Notes under the pieces: model-generated
Databases searched by the model: none
What the model was told of the DNA's origin: nothing
What the model saw: only the letters and a program-made list of their open reading frames with translations
Assembly (NCBI GenBank): GCA_965279205.1
Contig: OZ257144.1
Span: 2,046,001-2,110,000, forward strand
Length of the DNA stretch: 64,000 nt
Source: UBA7672 sp965279205
GTDB lineage: Bacteria > Pseudomonadota > Alphaproteobacteria > Caulobacterales > Hyphomonadaceae
Reading direction: 5' to 3'
Shown here: positions 27,435 through 36,621 of the stretch, one piece after another
Numbering within the stretch: the stretch's first letter is position 1
How the letters are laid out: every line of letters starts with the position of its first letter
Translations under genes and position numbers: made by a program

Positions 27435-29039
27435 TTAGGCGTCTTCGCGCGAACCCAGCGATCTCAACAGGAATGCGGGGACGTGGTCGCCCATTCCCTT
27501 GAACTTCTCGTCGCCGCCTTGGGGGTCGCCGGGGCGGAGTTCGTCGCGGCGATTCCTTCCGCCACGGTCTTTGCCACCACGGTTGTCGTCGCGATTGCCC
27601 TTGGGCTCGTTGCGGTCGCGATTGCGGCCACGACCCCGGTCGCGGCCTTCGCGGCGCGGTTGCTCTTCCCGGACCGGTGTTTCCGCCACTTCCAGTCCAG
27701 CAGGTTCTGGTTCGAGTTCTTCAGGCTGTGGTGGAATGAAGGCTGGAGCGGCCACTTCAGTCGGCGCAGCAGTGGTTTCCTCGCGGGGAGTGTTGTCTCG
27801 AGTCCGGTCGCCGCCACGTCCGCGTCCGCGGTCCCGGCCGCCGCGGCCCTTGTCGAAGCGGTCCCGGCGGGGGGCAGGGCCCCGGCTGCGGGCTTCGCCG
27901 ACGGCTTCTTCGAGGCCTTCCGGGATGAACGGCTCGACGTCCCTGCCGATCCGCTTGAGCACGGCTTCCCACAGGCGGCTGTCGCCCGGGGAGACGATGG
28001 TGAAGCTTTCGCCGGAACGCCCGGCCCGGCCGGTGCGGCCGATGCGGTGGACATAGTCGTCCGAATTCGGCGGCGGGGCGTAGTTGAAGACCTGGCTGAC
28101 TTCCGGAATGTCGAGGCCGCGCGCAGCCACGTCGGAAGCGATCAGCAGTTTCAGCTCGTTGTTGCGGAACCGGTCGAGTGTCGCCGTGCGGATCGACTGC
28201 GGCAGGTCGCCGTGAATGGCGGCAGCGTCAAAGCCGTGGCTGGCTAGCGACTTGGCGACGATGTCGACTTCCGTCTTGCGGTTGCAGAAGACGATCGCGC
28301 GGTCGGTCAGCCGAGCCTTGATGATGGTGCGCAGGACGGCGCGCTTCACCGTATCCTCGTTGGACGGGCAGTGCGTCACATATTGCGTGATGGTGGTCGC
28401 CGCCGTTGCCGGCTTCGAGACTTCAATCCGCACAGGATCATTCTGGAACTGCTTGGCGAGCCGCGTGATCTCCGGCGGCATGGTCGCCGAGAACAGCATG
28501 GTCTGGCGCACCTTGGGCAGCAGGGTGCAAATGCGCTCGATGTCGGGAATGAAGCCCATGTCGAGCATGCGGTCGGCTTCGTCGATGACCAGCATCTGCA
28601 CGCCGTTCATCAACAGCTTGCCGCGCTCAAAATGGTCGAGCAGGCGGCCAGGCGTGGCGATCAGCACGTCGACGCCGGCGGTCAACTTTTTATCCTGGTC
28701 GCCGAATGACACGCCGCCGATCAGCAGCGCCATGTTCAGCTTGTAACCCGCGCCGTACTTCTCGAACTGCTCGGCCACCTGGGCGGCGAGTTCGCGGGTG
28801 GGCTCGAGGATAAGCGAGCGCGGCATGCGCGCCTTGGCGCGGCCCTGGCCCAGCTTGTGGATCATGGGCAGCACGAACGCCGCCGTCTTGCCGGTGCCGG
28901 TCTGGGCGATGCCGGTCACGTCCCGTCCGCCGAGTACGGCCGGGATGCCCTGTTCCTGGATCGGGGTCGGGGTCGTGTAGCCAGCGCCTTTTACAGCCGC
29001 CAGAATTCTAGGGTCGAGACTGAGCTCGTCGAACGTCAT
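27435..29039 (-). CDS. DEAD-box RNA helicase (RhlE-like)
   Basis: A 534-residue ATP-dependent RNA helicase. The two RecA lobes run to about residue 375 with Q-motif YTTPTPIQEQGIP, AQTGTGKTAAFVLP, LVIDEADRMLDMGF, LFSATMPPEI and HRIGRTGRAGRSG. The last 150 residues are a low-complexity tail rich in arginine, glycine, aspartate and glutamate (RGGRDRGRGRGGDR and similar), common in alphaproteobacterial RhlE-type enzymes and likely an RNA-binding, disordered tail. Roles in ribosome assembly or mRNA decay are inferred. It ends 134 bases before the GGDEF start on the same strand. Confidence 0.92.
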   Translation of the reverse strand: MTFDELSLDPRILAAVKGAGYTTPTPIQEQGIPAVLGGRDVTGIAQTGTGKTAAFVLPMIHKLGQGRAKARMPRSLILEPTRELAAQVAEQFEKYGAGYKLNMALLIGGVSFGDQDKKLTAGVDVLIATPGRLLDHFERGKLLMNGVQMLVIDEADRMLDMGFIPDIERICTLLPKVRQTMLFSATMPPEITRLAKQFQNDPVRIEVSKPATAATTITQYVTHCPSNEDTVKRAVLRTIIKARLTDRAIVFCNRKTEVDIVAKSLASHGFDAAAIHGDLPQSIRTATLDRFRNNELKLLIASDVAARGLDIPEVSQVFNYAPPPNSDDYVHRIGRTGRAGRSGESFTIVSPGDSRLWEAVLKRIGRDVEPFIPEGLEEAVGEARSRGPAPRRDRFDKGRGGRDRGRGRGGDRTRDNTPREETTAAPTEVAAPAFIPPQPEELEPEPAGLEVAETPVREEQPRREGRDRGRGRNRDRNEPKGNRDDNRGGKDRGGRNRRDELRPGDPQGGDEKFKGMGDHVPAFLLRSLGSREDA

Positions 29040-29315
29040 CAGGGTGTCTTTACAGGCTCGATCGGCCGGGCCGCGAGCGGGGTCACGCGCGTTACGGGGA
29101 ACTGGCCGGGAGCAATAGGCCAGCCCTCGTCTTAGTCAATCCCGCAGCCTGTCACGGAAGGGATAGATCGATTCTGCGACGCTAAAGTGTGCGACCGGTC
29201 CCTGGGTCACGACGCGGATCAAGGCCGTCCGGTCCTCTCGTAACATGGTAAAATGGCCTTGCGGTGCCCGTGCCGCCAGGCGTAGCAGTCAGCCTGACGG
29301 GCCGGGACGAGAAGC

Positions 29316-31043
29316 ATGGCGACCAATCGGTTGGCGAACCCGGCATTGAAACCTCCGGGTTTTGCGGAGCTGTTCACACCGAAGCTGGTGACGGTGCTTC
29401 GGGAAGGCTACACGCCCTCGCATTTCCGGGCCGACGCCATGGCCGGGCTGACAGTCGCGATTGTCGCCCTTCCGCTGTCCATGGCCATCGCGATCGCCTC
29501 CGGCGCGGCGCCGGCCCAGGGACTTTATGCAGCGATCTTCGGTGGCTTTCTTGTCTCGGCGCTGGGTGGCAGCCGGTTCCAGGTCGGTGGGCCCGCCGGA
29601 GCTTTCATCGGCCTTGTGGCGGCAACCGTCCATGCTCACGGCATGGATGGGCTCCTGCTGGCGTCGATGATGTCCGGTGTGTTGCTCGCGGCTATCGGCT
29701 TTCTTCGCCTCGGGGTCTTCATCAAGTTCATCCCTTATCCGGTGACGGTCGGATTCACGGCTGGCATCGCCGTGATCATCTTTGTGAGCCAGGTGAAGGA
29801 TCTCCTGGGGCTCACGCTCCATGCGCCTGAGTCCCAAGAACTGGGCGAACGGCTGCCGATCCTGTGGGACGCGTTGCCATCAGCGAGCGCGCCGGCGATC
29901 GCCATCGCCGCGGGCACGATAGCGATCATTCTCGTCACGAAGCGTTTGCGTCCAACCTGGCCCGGCATGCTGTTCGCCGTGGCCGCAGCCGCGATCGCGG
30001 CGGCAATCTTCCGTCTTCCGGTCGAGACCATCGGTTCGAAATTCGGCGGCATCCCGTCGGGCGTTCCGCTTCCGCAATTGCCGCAGGTGAGCCTCGAAAA
30101 GATGCAGGCCGTGCTACCGAGCGCCATCGCGTTCACGCTGCTCGGCGCCATCGAGTCCCTGCTGTCCGCTGTCGTCGCCGACGGCATGACTGGCCGGCGT
30201 CACAGGTCCAACTGTGAACTCGTGGCGCAAGGTTCGGCGAATATCGCCTCGGCTCTGTTCAGTGGAATCTGTGTGACCGGGACGATCGCCCGGACGGCGA
30301 CGAATGTCCGCGCCGGGGCCCACGGACCGGTCTCGGGCATGTTGCATGCCGCCTTCCTGCTCGTGTTCGTACTCTTCGCGGCGCCCGTCGCCGCCTACAT
30401 CCCGCTGGCCAGCCTCGCCGGCGTGCTGGCTGTCGTGGCGTGGAATATGGTCGAGCGTCACGCGATCGGCATCCTGCTCCGCACATCGCGCGGCGACGCG
30501 GCGGTGCTGCTGGTCACCTTTGGTCTCACGATGTTCCGTGACCTCACCGAGGCCATCGTCGTCGGCTTCGCGCTCGGCTCGGTGCTTTTCATCCACCGCA
30601 TGTCGCAGACAACCGTAGTGGACAGCGCCACGCCGTTCGTGGCCGAGGACCAGGCCGACAGCCGGCCGCGGTCAGTGGGGGAAGGCGAGCCGATGACCGA
30701 CAGCAGGATCGCAATCTACCGCCTTTCAGGCGCGTTCTTTTTTGGAGCGGCCGGCGCGATCGCGTCGCTCTTCGATCGCATTGGCGACACGCACGAAGCG
30801 CTCATCCTCGATTTCTCGTCCGTCCCCTTCATCGACTCCTCCGGCGCGCATGCCATCGAGGGACTGGTCGGCAAGGCGCGGCGTCGCGGCATCGAGATCT
30901 ACTTTACCGGCACGTCGGCCGCCGTCCGGCGGGATCTCATCGTTCACGGGATGAAGCCGCCGCACGTTCACTACAAGGCCACAGTCATTCTCGCCCATGC
31001 CGCGGCGACCGGCGAGGAGAAGGATGCGGCGAGCGCTGCCTGA
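29316..31043 (+). CDS. SulP family anion transporter with STAS domain
   Basis: A 575-residue inner-membrane transporter of the SLC26/SulP family. About 12-14 membrane helices start at DAMAGLTVAIVALPLSMAIAIASGAAPAQGLYAAI. The signature SRFQVGGPAGAFIGLVAATV and the linker before the soluble part are conserved. The C-terminal STAS domain (about 455-560) has LILDFSSVPFIDSSGAHAIEGL, where the serines correspond to the phosphorylatable position of anti-sigma antagonists. Substrates in the family are sulfate, bicarbonate or dicarboxylates. The absence of a carbonic anhydrase gene nearby gives no hint. It is divergent from the helicase gene across 276 bases. Confidence 0.9.
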   Translation: MATNRLANPALKPPGFAELFTPKLVTVLREGYTPSHFRADAMAGLTVAIVALPLSMAIAIASGAAPAQGLYAAIFGGFLVSALGGSRFQVGGPAGAFIGLVAATVHAHGMDGLLLASMMSGVLLAAIGFLRLGVFIKFIPYPVTVGFTAGIAVIIFVSQVKDLLGLTLHAPESQELGERLPILWDALPSASAPAIAIAAGTIAIILVTKRLRPTWPGMLFAVAAAAIAAAIFRLPVETIGSKFGGIPSGVPLPQLPQVSLEKMQAVLPSAIAFTLLGAIESLLSAVVADGMTGRRHRSNCELVAQGSANIASALFSGICVTGTIARTATNVRAGAHGPVSGMLHAAFLLVFVLFAAPVAAYIPLASLAGVLAVVAWNMVERHAIGILLRTSRGDAAVLLVTFGLTMFRDLTEAIVVGFALGSVLFIHRMSQTTVVDSATPFVAEDQADSRPRSVGEGEPMTDSRIAIYRLSGAFFFGAAGAIASLFDRIGDTHEALILDFSSVPFIDSSGAHAIEGLVGKARRRGIEIYFTGTSAAVRRDLIVHGMKPPHVHYKATVILAHAAATGEEKDAASAA

Positions 31044-31056
31044 CCCCGGCGGTCTG

Positions 31057-32319
31057 CTATCGCTCGTAAGCCTGCGGTACAGTCTCATTCAGGTTGAGAT
31101 AGCGGTCGCGCAGTTTGGTCTGGCGGGAGACGAGGCTGGTTTCGGCGCCGTTGATGTAGACCGCGTCGGGGCTGGACATCAGTTCGAGCGGGTCGCCATC
31201 CCAGATCACGACATCCGCTGTTGCGCCCGCTGACAGCACGCCGAGATCGGTGCGGCCATAGAGGGCAGCAGGATTGCGTGTGATGGCGGCGAAGGCGTCG
31301 GTCCAGGGCATGCCGTTGGCGGCCGCGTTGCCAGCGAGCTGCTGGATGAAACGGCTGTTGTGGGTCGCCTCGTTCGGATCGGCGATGGAGACGGCGACGC
31401 CGGCCTTCGACAGGCGGCCTGCGTTTTCCAGGGTTGCGGCCAGAATCTCGAACCGGTCGGGCAAGTTGGTGAGCGGGTTCACGATCACCGGGATCTTCGC
31501 CGCCGCCAGTTGATCCGCCACACGCCAGCCCTCCGCGGCGCCGAGGATGATCAGCCTGATCTTCGGCTCGCGTTTCTGTAGCGAGATGACCTGCAGGATG
31601 TCGGCCGCGCGATGGACGCTGATCATCAGGGGGAGCCTGCCCTCGACGACAGGTTTCAGCGCGAGCGCATCGCGGCGATTGAGAATGTCGCCTTCACCAT
31701 CATCCTCGAAGCCGCGTGGATAGGTCTTGGCGTCGTCGATAGCGGTGAGCAACCACGCCCACGATGCGGCGCGCGAACCACCCCCGGCGGCGGCGCCAGC
31801 TTCGCCGAGCCGGGCAAACATGAAGGCTTCGCGCGACTGTATGCTGTCGAACGAACCTGTGGTGTCTGCGATGGCGCCGTAGCCGCTGAACAGGCCTGCG
31901 CCGGCGTCATTGGCGAGGGCGAGGCGCGTCACGCCTTCGATCCGCGAGACGGCAATGGCGGTATCATCCGGGTTGAATGCGTCGGCTGCGTGGAGGGAGG
32001 CCTGGAACTTGCTCGATCCGGCGACCGCGTCGTTGGTGGAATCCTCGCTGTCGATTTCGGCGAGGCCGGCCTGCGCATAGGCCGCGAAGAGACCGGGCGT
32101 GATCCACTTGCCGCGTGCATCGACAACCTTGGCGTCGGAGGGCGGCGCCGCAGTGTTCACCGAGACGATGCGGCCATTGTTGATAACGACCGTACCGTTC
32201 TCGATGATTCCGGCGCCGGTATTGGTGACGACCTTGCCGCCGGTGATGGCGACTTTCTGGGCGGTCGCTGCCGGAGCGGCGGAGAGAAGCAGGGTGGCGA
32301 GAGCGAAGGATCTGATCAT
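31057..32319 (-). CDS. Amidohydrolase-like exported protein lacking the metal-binding HxH motif
   Basis: A 420-residue protein with a Sec signal (MIRSFALATLLLSAAPAATAQ). It has the N-terminal beta-sandwich of composite amidohydrolases (VAITGGKVVTNTGAGIIENGTVVINNGRIVSV) and the C-terminal return of it (ITRNPAALYGRTDLGVLSAGATADVVIWDGDPLEL). At the site where the family has PGxIDxHxH this protein reads ITPGLFAAYAQAGL, so both metal histidines are missing. It is probably not a metallohydrolase and may be a structural or regulatory partner of the coupled intact enzyme, whose stop overlaps this start (ATGA, 32316-32319). Confidence 0.83.
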   Translation of the reverse strand: MIRSFALATLLLSAAPAATAQKVAITGGKVVTNTGAGIIENGTVVINNGRIVSVNTAAPPSDAKVVDARGKWITPGLFAAYAQAGLAEIDSEDSTNDAVAGSSKFQASLHAADAFNPDDTAIAVSRIEGVTRLALANDAGAGLFSGYGAIADTTGSFDSIQSREAFMFARLGEAGAAAGGGSRAASWAWLLTAIDDAKTYPRGFEDDGEGDILNRRDALALKPVVEGRLPLMISVHRAADILQVISLQKREPKIRLIILGAAEGWRVADQLAAAKIPVIVNPLTNLPDRFEILAATLENAGRLSKAGVAVSIADPNEATHNSRFIQQLAGNAAANGMPWTDAFAAITRNPAALYGRTDLGVLSAGATADVVIWDGDPLELMSSPDAVYINGAETSLVSRQTKLRDRYLNLNETVPQAYER

Positions 32320-33806
32320 TTGCGGTCTCCTTCACCGGGCTGGCCAAGTTCGAAATCCATGACCGCCCGCTTTGATGGGTCCGCTCGATCGAACGTTACC
32401 GCGCCGTCGACATAGACCCGGTCAGCGCGCGTATAGACGCTGAAGGGGTCGCCGCTCCAGATCACGATGTCCGCGCCCTTGCCGACTTCCAGCGTGCCGG
32501 TCTTGTCGAGAATGCCGAGGGCCTTGGCGGGATTGCGCGACAGCCAGGTCCACGCTTCTGGCTTCGAGATATTGATGCCGGCCTTCAGCCCGTCGGCAAG
32601 GGCCTTGGCCGCTTCCTGGTTGAGACGCTGGATACCGTTGGCGTCATCAGAATGCACAATCGCGCAGCCACCAGCCTTGTGAACGAGCGGAATGTTTTCG
32701 CGGATGCCATCATAGGCTTCGGCCTTGAAGCCCCACCAGTCGGCCCACAGCGCGCCGCAGATGCCTTCCTTCGCGAGCAGGTCGGCGATCTTGTAGGCCT
32801 CGACGCCGTGATGGAAGGCGGAGACCTTGTAGCCGAACTCTTTCGACAGATCGATGATCTGCGCCATCTCGTCGGCGCGGTAGCAGTGCTGCTGCACCAG
32901 GATCTCGCCATTGAGCACGCCCATCAGCGTGTCGAGTTCGAGGTCGCGATCCGGCGCCTGTGGCGGGTCTTTCGGTTCTTCGCCTTCCTTCTTCGGTTTC
33001 GAGCCGCTTTCTTCCCACTTCTTCCAGTCGGCGTCGTACTTGTCCCACTTGCGCTTGTACTCGACAGCCTTCTGCCAGCTGGCGCGATAGCCGGCGACAT
33101 TGCCCATGCGCGAGAACGGAGCGCCGCCGGGAATGCCGCCCTTGCCATAGCCGTAGACGCGCTTCGGGTTTTCACCGCACGCCATCTTCAGCGTGTAGGG
33201 CGCGCCCGGAAATTTCATGCCCTGCGCCGTGCGCGACGGGACGTTCTTCACGATCACGCCACGCCCGCCGAACAGGTTGGCGGAGCCGGGCAGGATCTCA
33301 AGCGTGGTAACGCCGCCGGCCATGGCTCGAGTGAAGCCGGGGTCGTGCGGCCAGATGCCATGCTCGGCCCAGACTTCCGCGGTGACCGGCGCCGACGCCT
33401 CGTTGCCGTCCTGGTGTGCATCAAGGCCGGGTGAGGGATAGACGCCAAGGTGCGAGTGGATGTCGATGATGCCAGGGGTGACGAACTTGCCCTTTGCATC
33501 GATCAGCTTCACGCCAGCGGGTACGGGGATGTTGGCGCCGATGGCGGTGATCTTGCCGCCCTGTACCAGCACCGAACCATTCTCAATCACGCCGCCATTG
33601 CCGTCATAGACGGTGGCGCTGTGGATCATGAAGTCATCCCACGGCATCGGCGTGTAGGTCGACGGGTAGGGGTTGGGGTTATAGCTGACGCGCGCCGGCT
33701 TCGGCTTTGCCGGATCGGCGGCCGCAGCCGGTGTCGAAGCTGTCTCCGGCGCGCTTGCGCAAGCTGCAAGCAGGATTGCCGGAATCAGGCTGCGTAGAAA
33801 ATGCAT
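32316..33806 (-). CDS. Amidohydrolase family lipoprotein (imidazolonepropionase-like)
   Basis: A 496-residue metal-dependent hydrolase with a lipoprotein signal (MHFLRSLIPAILLAAC, cysteine 16), then a proline/alanine-rich linker. The metal-binding PGIIDIHSHLGVYPSPG is intact, as are later ligands in QQHCYRADEM, SAFHHGVEAYKIAD and IVHSDDANGIQ. A lysine/glutamate-rich insert (residues about 260-290, KWDKYDADWKKWEESG) is unusual. Relatives are annotated as imidazolonepropionase-like or Xaa-Pro-like dipeptidases. It probably acts in the periplasm or on the outer membrane. ATG 33806 is chosen because it begins the signal peptide; upstream codons are not signal-like. Confidence 0.86.
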   Translation of the reverse strand: MHFLRSLIPAILLAACASAPETASTPAAAADPAKPKPARVSYNPNPYPSTYTPMPWDDFMIHSATVYDGNGGVIENGSVLVQGGKITAIGANIPVPAGVKLIDAKGKFVTPGIIDIHSHLGVYPSPGLDAHQDGNEASAPVTAEVWAEHGIWPHDPGFTRAMAGGVTTLEILPGSANLFGGRGVIVKNVPSRTAQGMKFPGAPYTLKMACGENPKRVYGYGKGGIPGGAPFSRMGNVAGYRASWQKAVEYKRKWDKYDADWKKWEESGSKPKKEGEEPKDPPQAPDRDLELDTLMGVLNGEILVQQHCYRADEMAQIIDLSKEFGYKVSAFHHGVEAYKIADLLAKEGICGALWADWWGFKAEAYDGIRENIPLVHKAGGCAIVHSDDANGIQRLNQEAAKALADGLKAGINISKPEAWTWLSRNPAKALGILDKTGTLEVGKGADIVIWSGDPFSVYTRADRVYVDGAVTFDRADPSKRAVMDFELGQPGEGDRK

Positions 33807-34036
33807 GCGTCGCCCCACCGTGTCTGGTTGCGCGAACTCTGCACGGGGCGAGTACAGCGTCAAACCCCAACACGCGACGCGCGAGAACGCTGCGTCAGCT
33901 GACAAAAACATGAGCATGGCGCCGTGGCGGCGCCGTCTCGCGGATCGAACTGCATCGTGAGACCGTTTCTGCGGGCTGGGCGGGCTATGGATTGTGATAG
34001 GTTGCGCCGGTCTGGAAGTCGCTGGATGCTGAAGCC

Positions 34037-34975
34037 ATGAACCAACCCGAATCCTATCTCGGCTGGAAGATCGACTTCAGGAATCCGCCGGGTGAGCCGT
34101 CTGGCCTCGATCCCGACTCGATGCACTGGAAGGTCTACAAGAACCCCGTCGCCATGGCCGTGGGCGGCGTCGCCGCCGTGCTGCTTGAATTCGCAGATGC
34201 CCGCATCCGTTCCGGCGTGTGGGACCACTCCACCTACAAGCAGGACCCCATTGGTCGCTCGAAGCGCACAGGCGTCGCCGCGATGGTCGGCGTCTATGGA
34301 CCGAAGCGGGCAGCCGAGCGCGTCATCCAGGGCGTCACCAACATGCATGCGCGCGTGAACGGCTCGACGCCGAATGGCGCTCCCTACCGCGCGCTCGATC
34401 CCGAACTGCTCGACTGGGTAAGCGCCACGGCTGCCTACGGCTTCCTCACCGCCTATGACGTCTTCTGCGAGCGCGTGCCAGAGGCGGACAAGACCCGCTA
34501 CTATGCCGAGGCGGCCCCGGGCGCGAAGCTCTACGGCGTGCAGAACTCACCGATGTGCACCGCTGACTTTTTCAAGATGATGGACAGGCTGGTCGATCGC
34601 TTCGAGTCGCATCCGATCAACGAGGAATTCCTCGACATCGTCATGTCAGGCGCGGCCGCGCCCGAGACACCCAAATACCTGAGCCGCGCCATGGTGCGGG
34701 CGTCGGTGTCGCTGCTTCCGCCGGTGGTGCGCGGCAAGCTGGGGCTCGGGCCGAAATACGATTTCAGCACGGTAGACCGGATGGTCGTGAAGGCGCTGGG
34801 CAAGTACCTCAACCACAAGCCCATCCCCGGCTCGCCGCCCTACGACGCCAGCATCCGCATCGGTCTCCCCGGCAATTTCCTTTATCTGAGCAAGGCGAAG
34901 CAGGCGCGCCTTCTGGCTGAGCGGGCAAATCGCGCGGCGCCTGCCGCCACGACAGTCGTGCAACCGGCTGAATGA
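34037..34975 (+). CDS. DUF2236 oxygenase-like protein (MpaB/LcpA family)
   Basis: A 312-residue protein of the DUF2236 family, which includes the rubber oxygenase Lcp and the fungal MpaB oxygenase. Typical blocks are VAAVLLEFADARIRSGVWDHSTYKQDPIGRSKRTGVAAMVGVYG, HARVNGSTPNGAPYRALDPELLDWVSATAAYGFLTAYDVF and a helical C-terminal part, with histidines placed to bind b-type haem. The hydrophobic ring or chain substrate is unknown. The gene is transcribed with the following GST gene, 42 bases apart. The alanine-rich extension at the end is variable in the family. Confidence 0.82.
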   Translation: MNQPESYLGWKIDFRNPPGEPSGLDPDSMHWKVYKNPVAMAVGGVAAVLLEFADARIRSGVWDHSTYKQDPIGRSKRTGVAAMVGVYGPKRAAERVIQGVTNMHARVNGSTPNGAPYRALDPELLDWVSATAAYGFLTAYDVFCERVPEADKTRYYAEAAPGAKLYGVQNSPMCTADFFKMMDRLVDRFESHPINEEFLDIVMSGAAAPETPKYLSRAMVRASVSLLPPVVRGKLGLGPKYDFSTVDRMVVKALGKYLNHKPIPGSPPYDASIRIGLPGNFLYLSKAKQARLLAERANRAAPAATTVVQPAE

Positions 34976-35017
34976 TGTGCTGAAACTCCGGCGTGCGCCG
35001 CTGCGCCGGAGGATTTC

Positions 35018-35638
35018 ATGAAACTCTACGATTCAATCGGACCCAATCCTCGCATCGTGAAGATGTTCATGGCCGAGAAGGCCATCGACATTCCGCGGGT
35101 CACGGTTGACCTGATGGCGGGCGAAAATCGTCAGCCGGCGCATATGGCGCGCAATCCCGGCGGCCAGATGCCGACGCTGGAACTGGACGACGGACGCTAC
35201 CTCGCCGAGGTGACGGCGATCTGCGAATACCTCGAAGAGAAGCACCCCTCTCCATCGCTGATAGGCACGAACGCTGAAGAGCGCGCCATGACGCGCATGT
35301 GGACGCGCCGCGTCGATCTCTACATCGTCGAGCCGATGCTGACCGGCTTTCGCGCGGCCGAGGGCTTCAACCTCTTCAAGGACCGCATGCGCCTGCTCCC
35401 GCAGGCCGCCGCCGACCTGAAGACGCTGGCGCAGGAAAAGATCACCTGGCTCGATGGCCTGATCGCGGGCAGGGACTTCATCGCCGGCCAACGCTTCACG
35501 CTGGCGGACATCCTCCTGTTCTGCACGTTGGATTTCGCGGCGACCGTCGGCCAGCCTGTCAATCGCGACAACGCAAACATCGCCAAATGGTTCGATCGCG
35601 TGAAGGCGCGGCCGAGCGCCGGGGCGAGCATGAAGTAG
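35018..35638 (+). CDS. Glutathione S-transferase family protein
   Basis: A 206-residue cytosolic GST with an N-terminal thioredoxin-like half (MKLYDSIGPNPRIVKMFMAEK, then NPGGQMPTLELDDGRYLAEVTAICEYLEEKHP) and an all-helical C-terminal half ending FTLADILLFCTLDFAATVGQPV. The cis-proline MPTLELDDG and the glutathione-contacting EVTAI are present; the N-terminal catalytic serine appears in YDSIGPNPR. The substrate is unknown. It follows the DUF2236 oxygenase by 42 bases and may conjugate oxidised products, although this is inference from context only. Confidence 0.87.
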   Translation: MKLYDSIGPNPRIVKMFMAEKAIDIPRVTVDLMAGENRQPAHMARNPGGQMPTLELDDGRYLAEVTAICEYLEEKHPSPSLIGTNAEERAMTRMWTRRVDLYIVEPMLTGFRAAEGFNLFKDRMRLLPQAAADLKTLAQEKITWLDGLIAGRDFIAGQRFTLADILLFCTLDFAATVGQPVNRDNANIAKWFDRVKARPSAGASMK

Positions 35639-35653
35639 TCCGCAATTCGTCCC

Positions 35654-36316
35654 CTAGATCCGCTCCGCCACCAGGAACGGCCGGATATCGCCCTTCTTCG
35701 TCCCAAGCAGCGCGCGATCGATGAACCTGAATCCCGCGGCTTCGATCTCGCTCTCGATCTGCTTCGGGGAGAAGACAGCCACCGCCGGCGCCTTGCCGAG
35801 CATCTGCATGACGGGAACCACCACGCGCACCATCGCTCCCATCACAAGGTTCATGTCCGACAGGCACGGCGTCTTGGAGATGAAGCGCCCGCCCGGCTTC
35901 AGCATCCGCCGCACGCCCGCGAACACCGGTTTCCTGTCCGTGATCAGATGAAGCACGTTGAAGGCGATCACGGCGTCGAACGCGCCTTCGCCCCATTTAT
36001 CTGCAAAGCTCGCGTCGGCCGGCGTTCCCGCCTCGAACGTGATGTTGCCGACTTTCGCTTCGGCCGCCCGCTCGCGCCCGATCTCGAGCATGGCCGGCGC
36101 GAGGTCCGTCGCGACATAGCGCGAGACGGAAGGCGCAAGCTTCACCGCCGTCGTCCCCGTCCCGGACCCGAACTCAAGCACCACATCGCTGGGCTTCAGA
36201 TGCGTCCGCGTGCGCTCCAGAGTCCGCTCATAGCCGGCCACATCCCCGACGGGCCTCTCGGCATATTTCCGCGCCGCCCCATTCCAGAAACGCACATCCT
36301 TCGCGGCAACAGCCAT
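35654..36316 (-). CDS. Class I SAM-dependent methyltransferase
   Basis: A 220-residue methyltransferase. The SAM motif is VVLEFGSGTGTTAVKLAPSV, motif II is YVATDLAPAMLEIGRERA, and FDAVIAFNVLHLITDRKPVFAGVRRMLKPGGRFISKTP are motifs post-II and III. The C-terminal part (VMQMLGKAPAVAVFSPKQIESEIEAAGFRFIDR) resembles UbiE/Methyltransf_11-type enzymes acting on small molecules. ATG 36316 (MAVAAKDVRFWNGAARKYAERP) fits the family start; the frame extends further upstream without similarity. It is convergent with the GST gene by 15 bases. Confidence 0.85.
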   Translation of the reverse strand: MAVAAKDVRFWNGAARKYAERPVGDVAGYERTLERTRTHLKPSDVVLEFGSGTGTTAVKLAPSVSRYVATDLAPAMLEIGRERAAEAKVGNITFEAGTPADASFADKWGEGAFDAVIAFNVLHLITDRKPVFAGVRRMLKPGGRFISKTPCLSDMNLVMGAMVRVVVPVMQMLGKAPAVAVFSPKQIESEIEAAGFRFIDRALLGTKKGDIRPFLVAERI

Positions 36317-36375
36317 CGGCGCCTCCCTGTCCGGTTGGTCAGACGTCAACCTATAGCAGAAGGCCTTAGAGTGTA

Positions 36376-36510
36376 GCCCCAGCGTCCTCCACCGCCAAAG
36401 GCGGGGGAGGTGGCATTCGGCGGAGCCGAATGACGGAGGGGGCCGCGTGCGAAGCACGCGGATCGCGCCCCAATCACCACCGCTCATCCCGGCGAATGTC
36501 CGGGATCAAC
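36376..36510. repeat. Composite palindromic repeat (mosaic hairpin cluster), copy 1
   Basis: This stretch sits inside the 305-base gap before the toxin gene. It holds four hairpins: CACCGCC/GGCGGGG within CTCC...GGAG, CATTCGGC/GCCGAATG, CCGCGTGC/GCACGCGG with loop GAA (near 36441-36460), and ATCCCGG/CCGGGAT (36486-36492, 36500-36506). The order (CTCC stem, GGTGGCA, stem, TGACGGAGGGGG, CGTGCGAAGCACG) recurs in the cluster downstream with different stem sequences but the same linkers. No reading frame is evident. It resembles short dispersed repeats of alphaproteobacteria. Confidence 0.7.
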
Positions 36511-36579
36511 TCCCAGCGTTGACGGAACAACTTGACGCTTGCTTTGAACGGAAGCTGCAAACCAAATGCCGTCTTGGAC

Positions 36580-36608
36580 TTGACTATGTACCATATAAGG
36601 TACATATA
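36580..36608 (+). promoter_or_regulatory. Promoter and palindromic operator of the higB-higA pair
   Basis: TTGACT at 36580-36585 and CATATA at 36603-36608 are spaced 17 bases apart. A perfect inverted repeat TATGTACC (36585-36592) / GGTACATA (36599-36606) with six bases between covers the promoter, as expected when the HigA antitoxin represses its own operon. GGGGGG and GGAAG just before the toxin ATG give a ribosome-binding site. Confidence 0.6.
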
Positions 36609-36621
36609 TGGGGGGAAGCAA

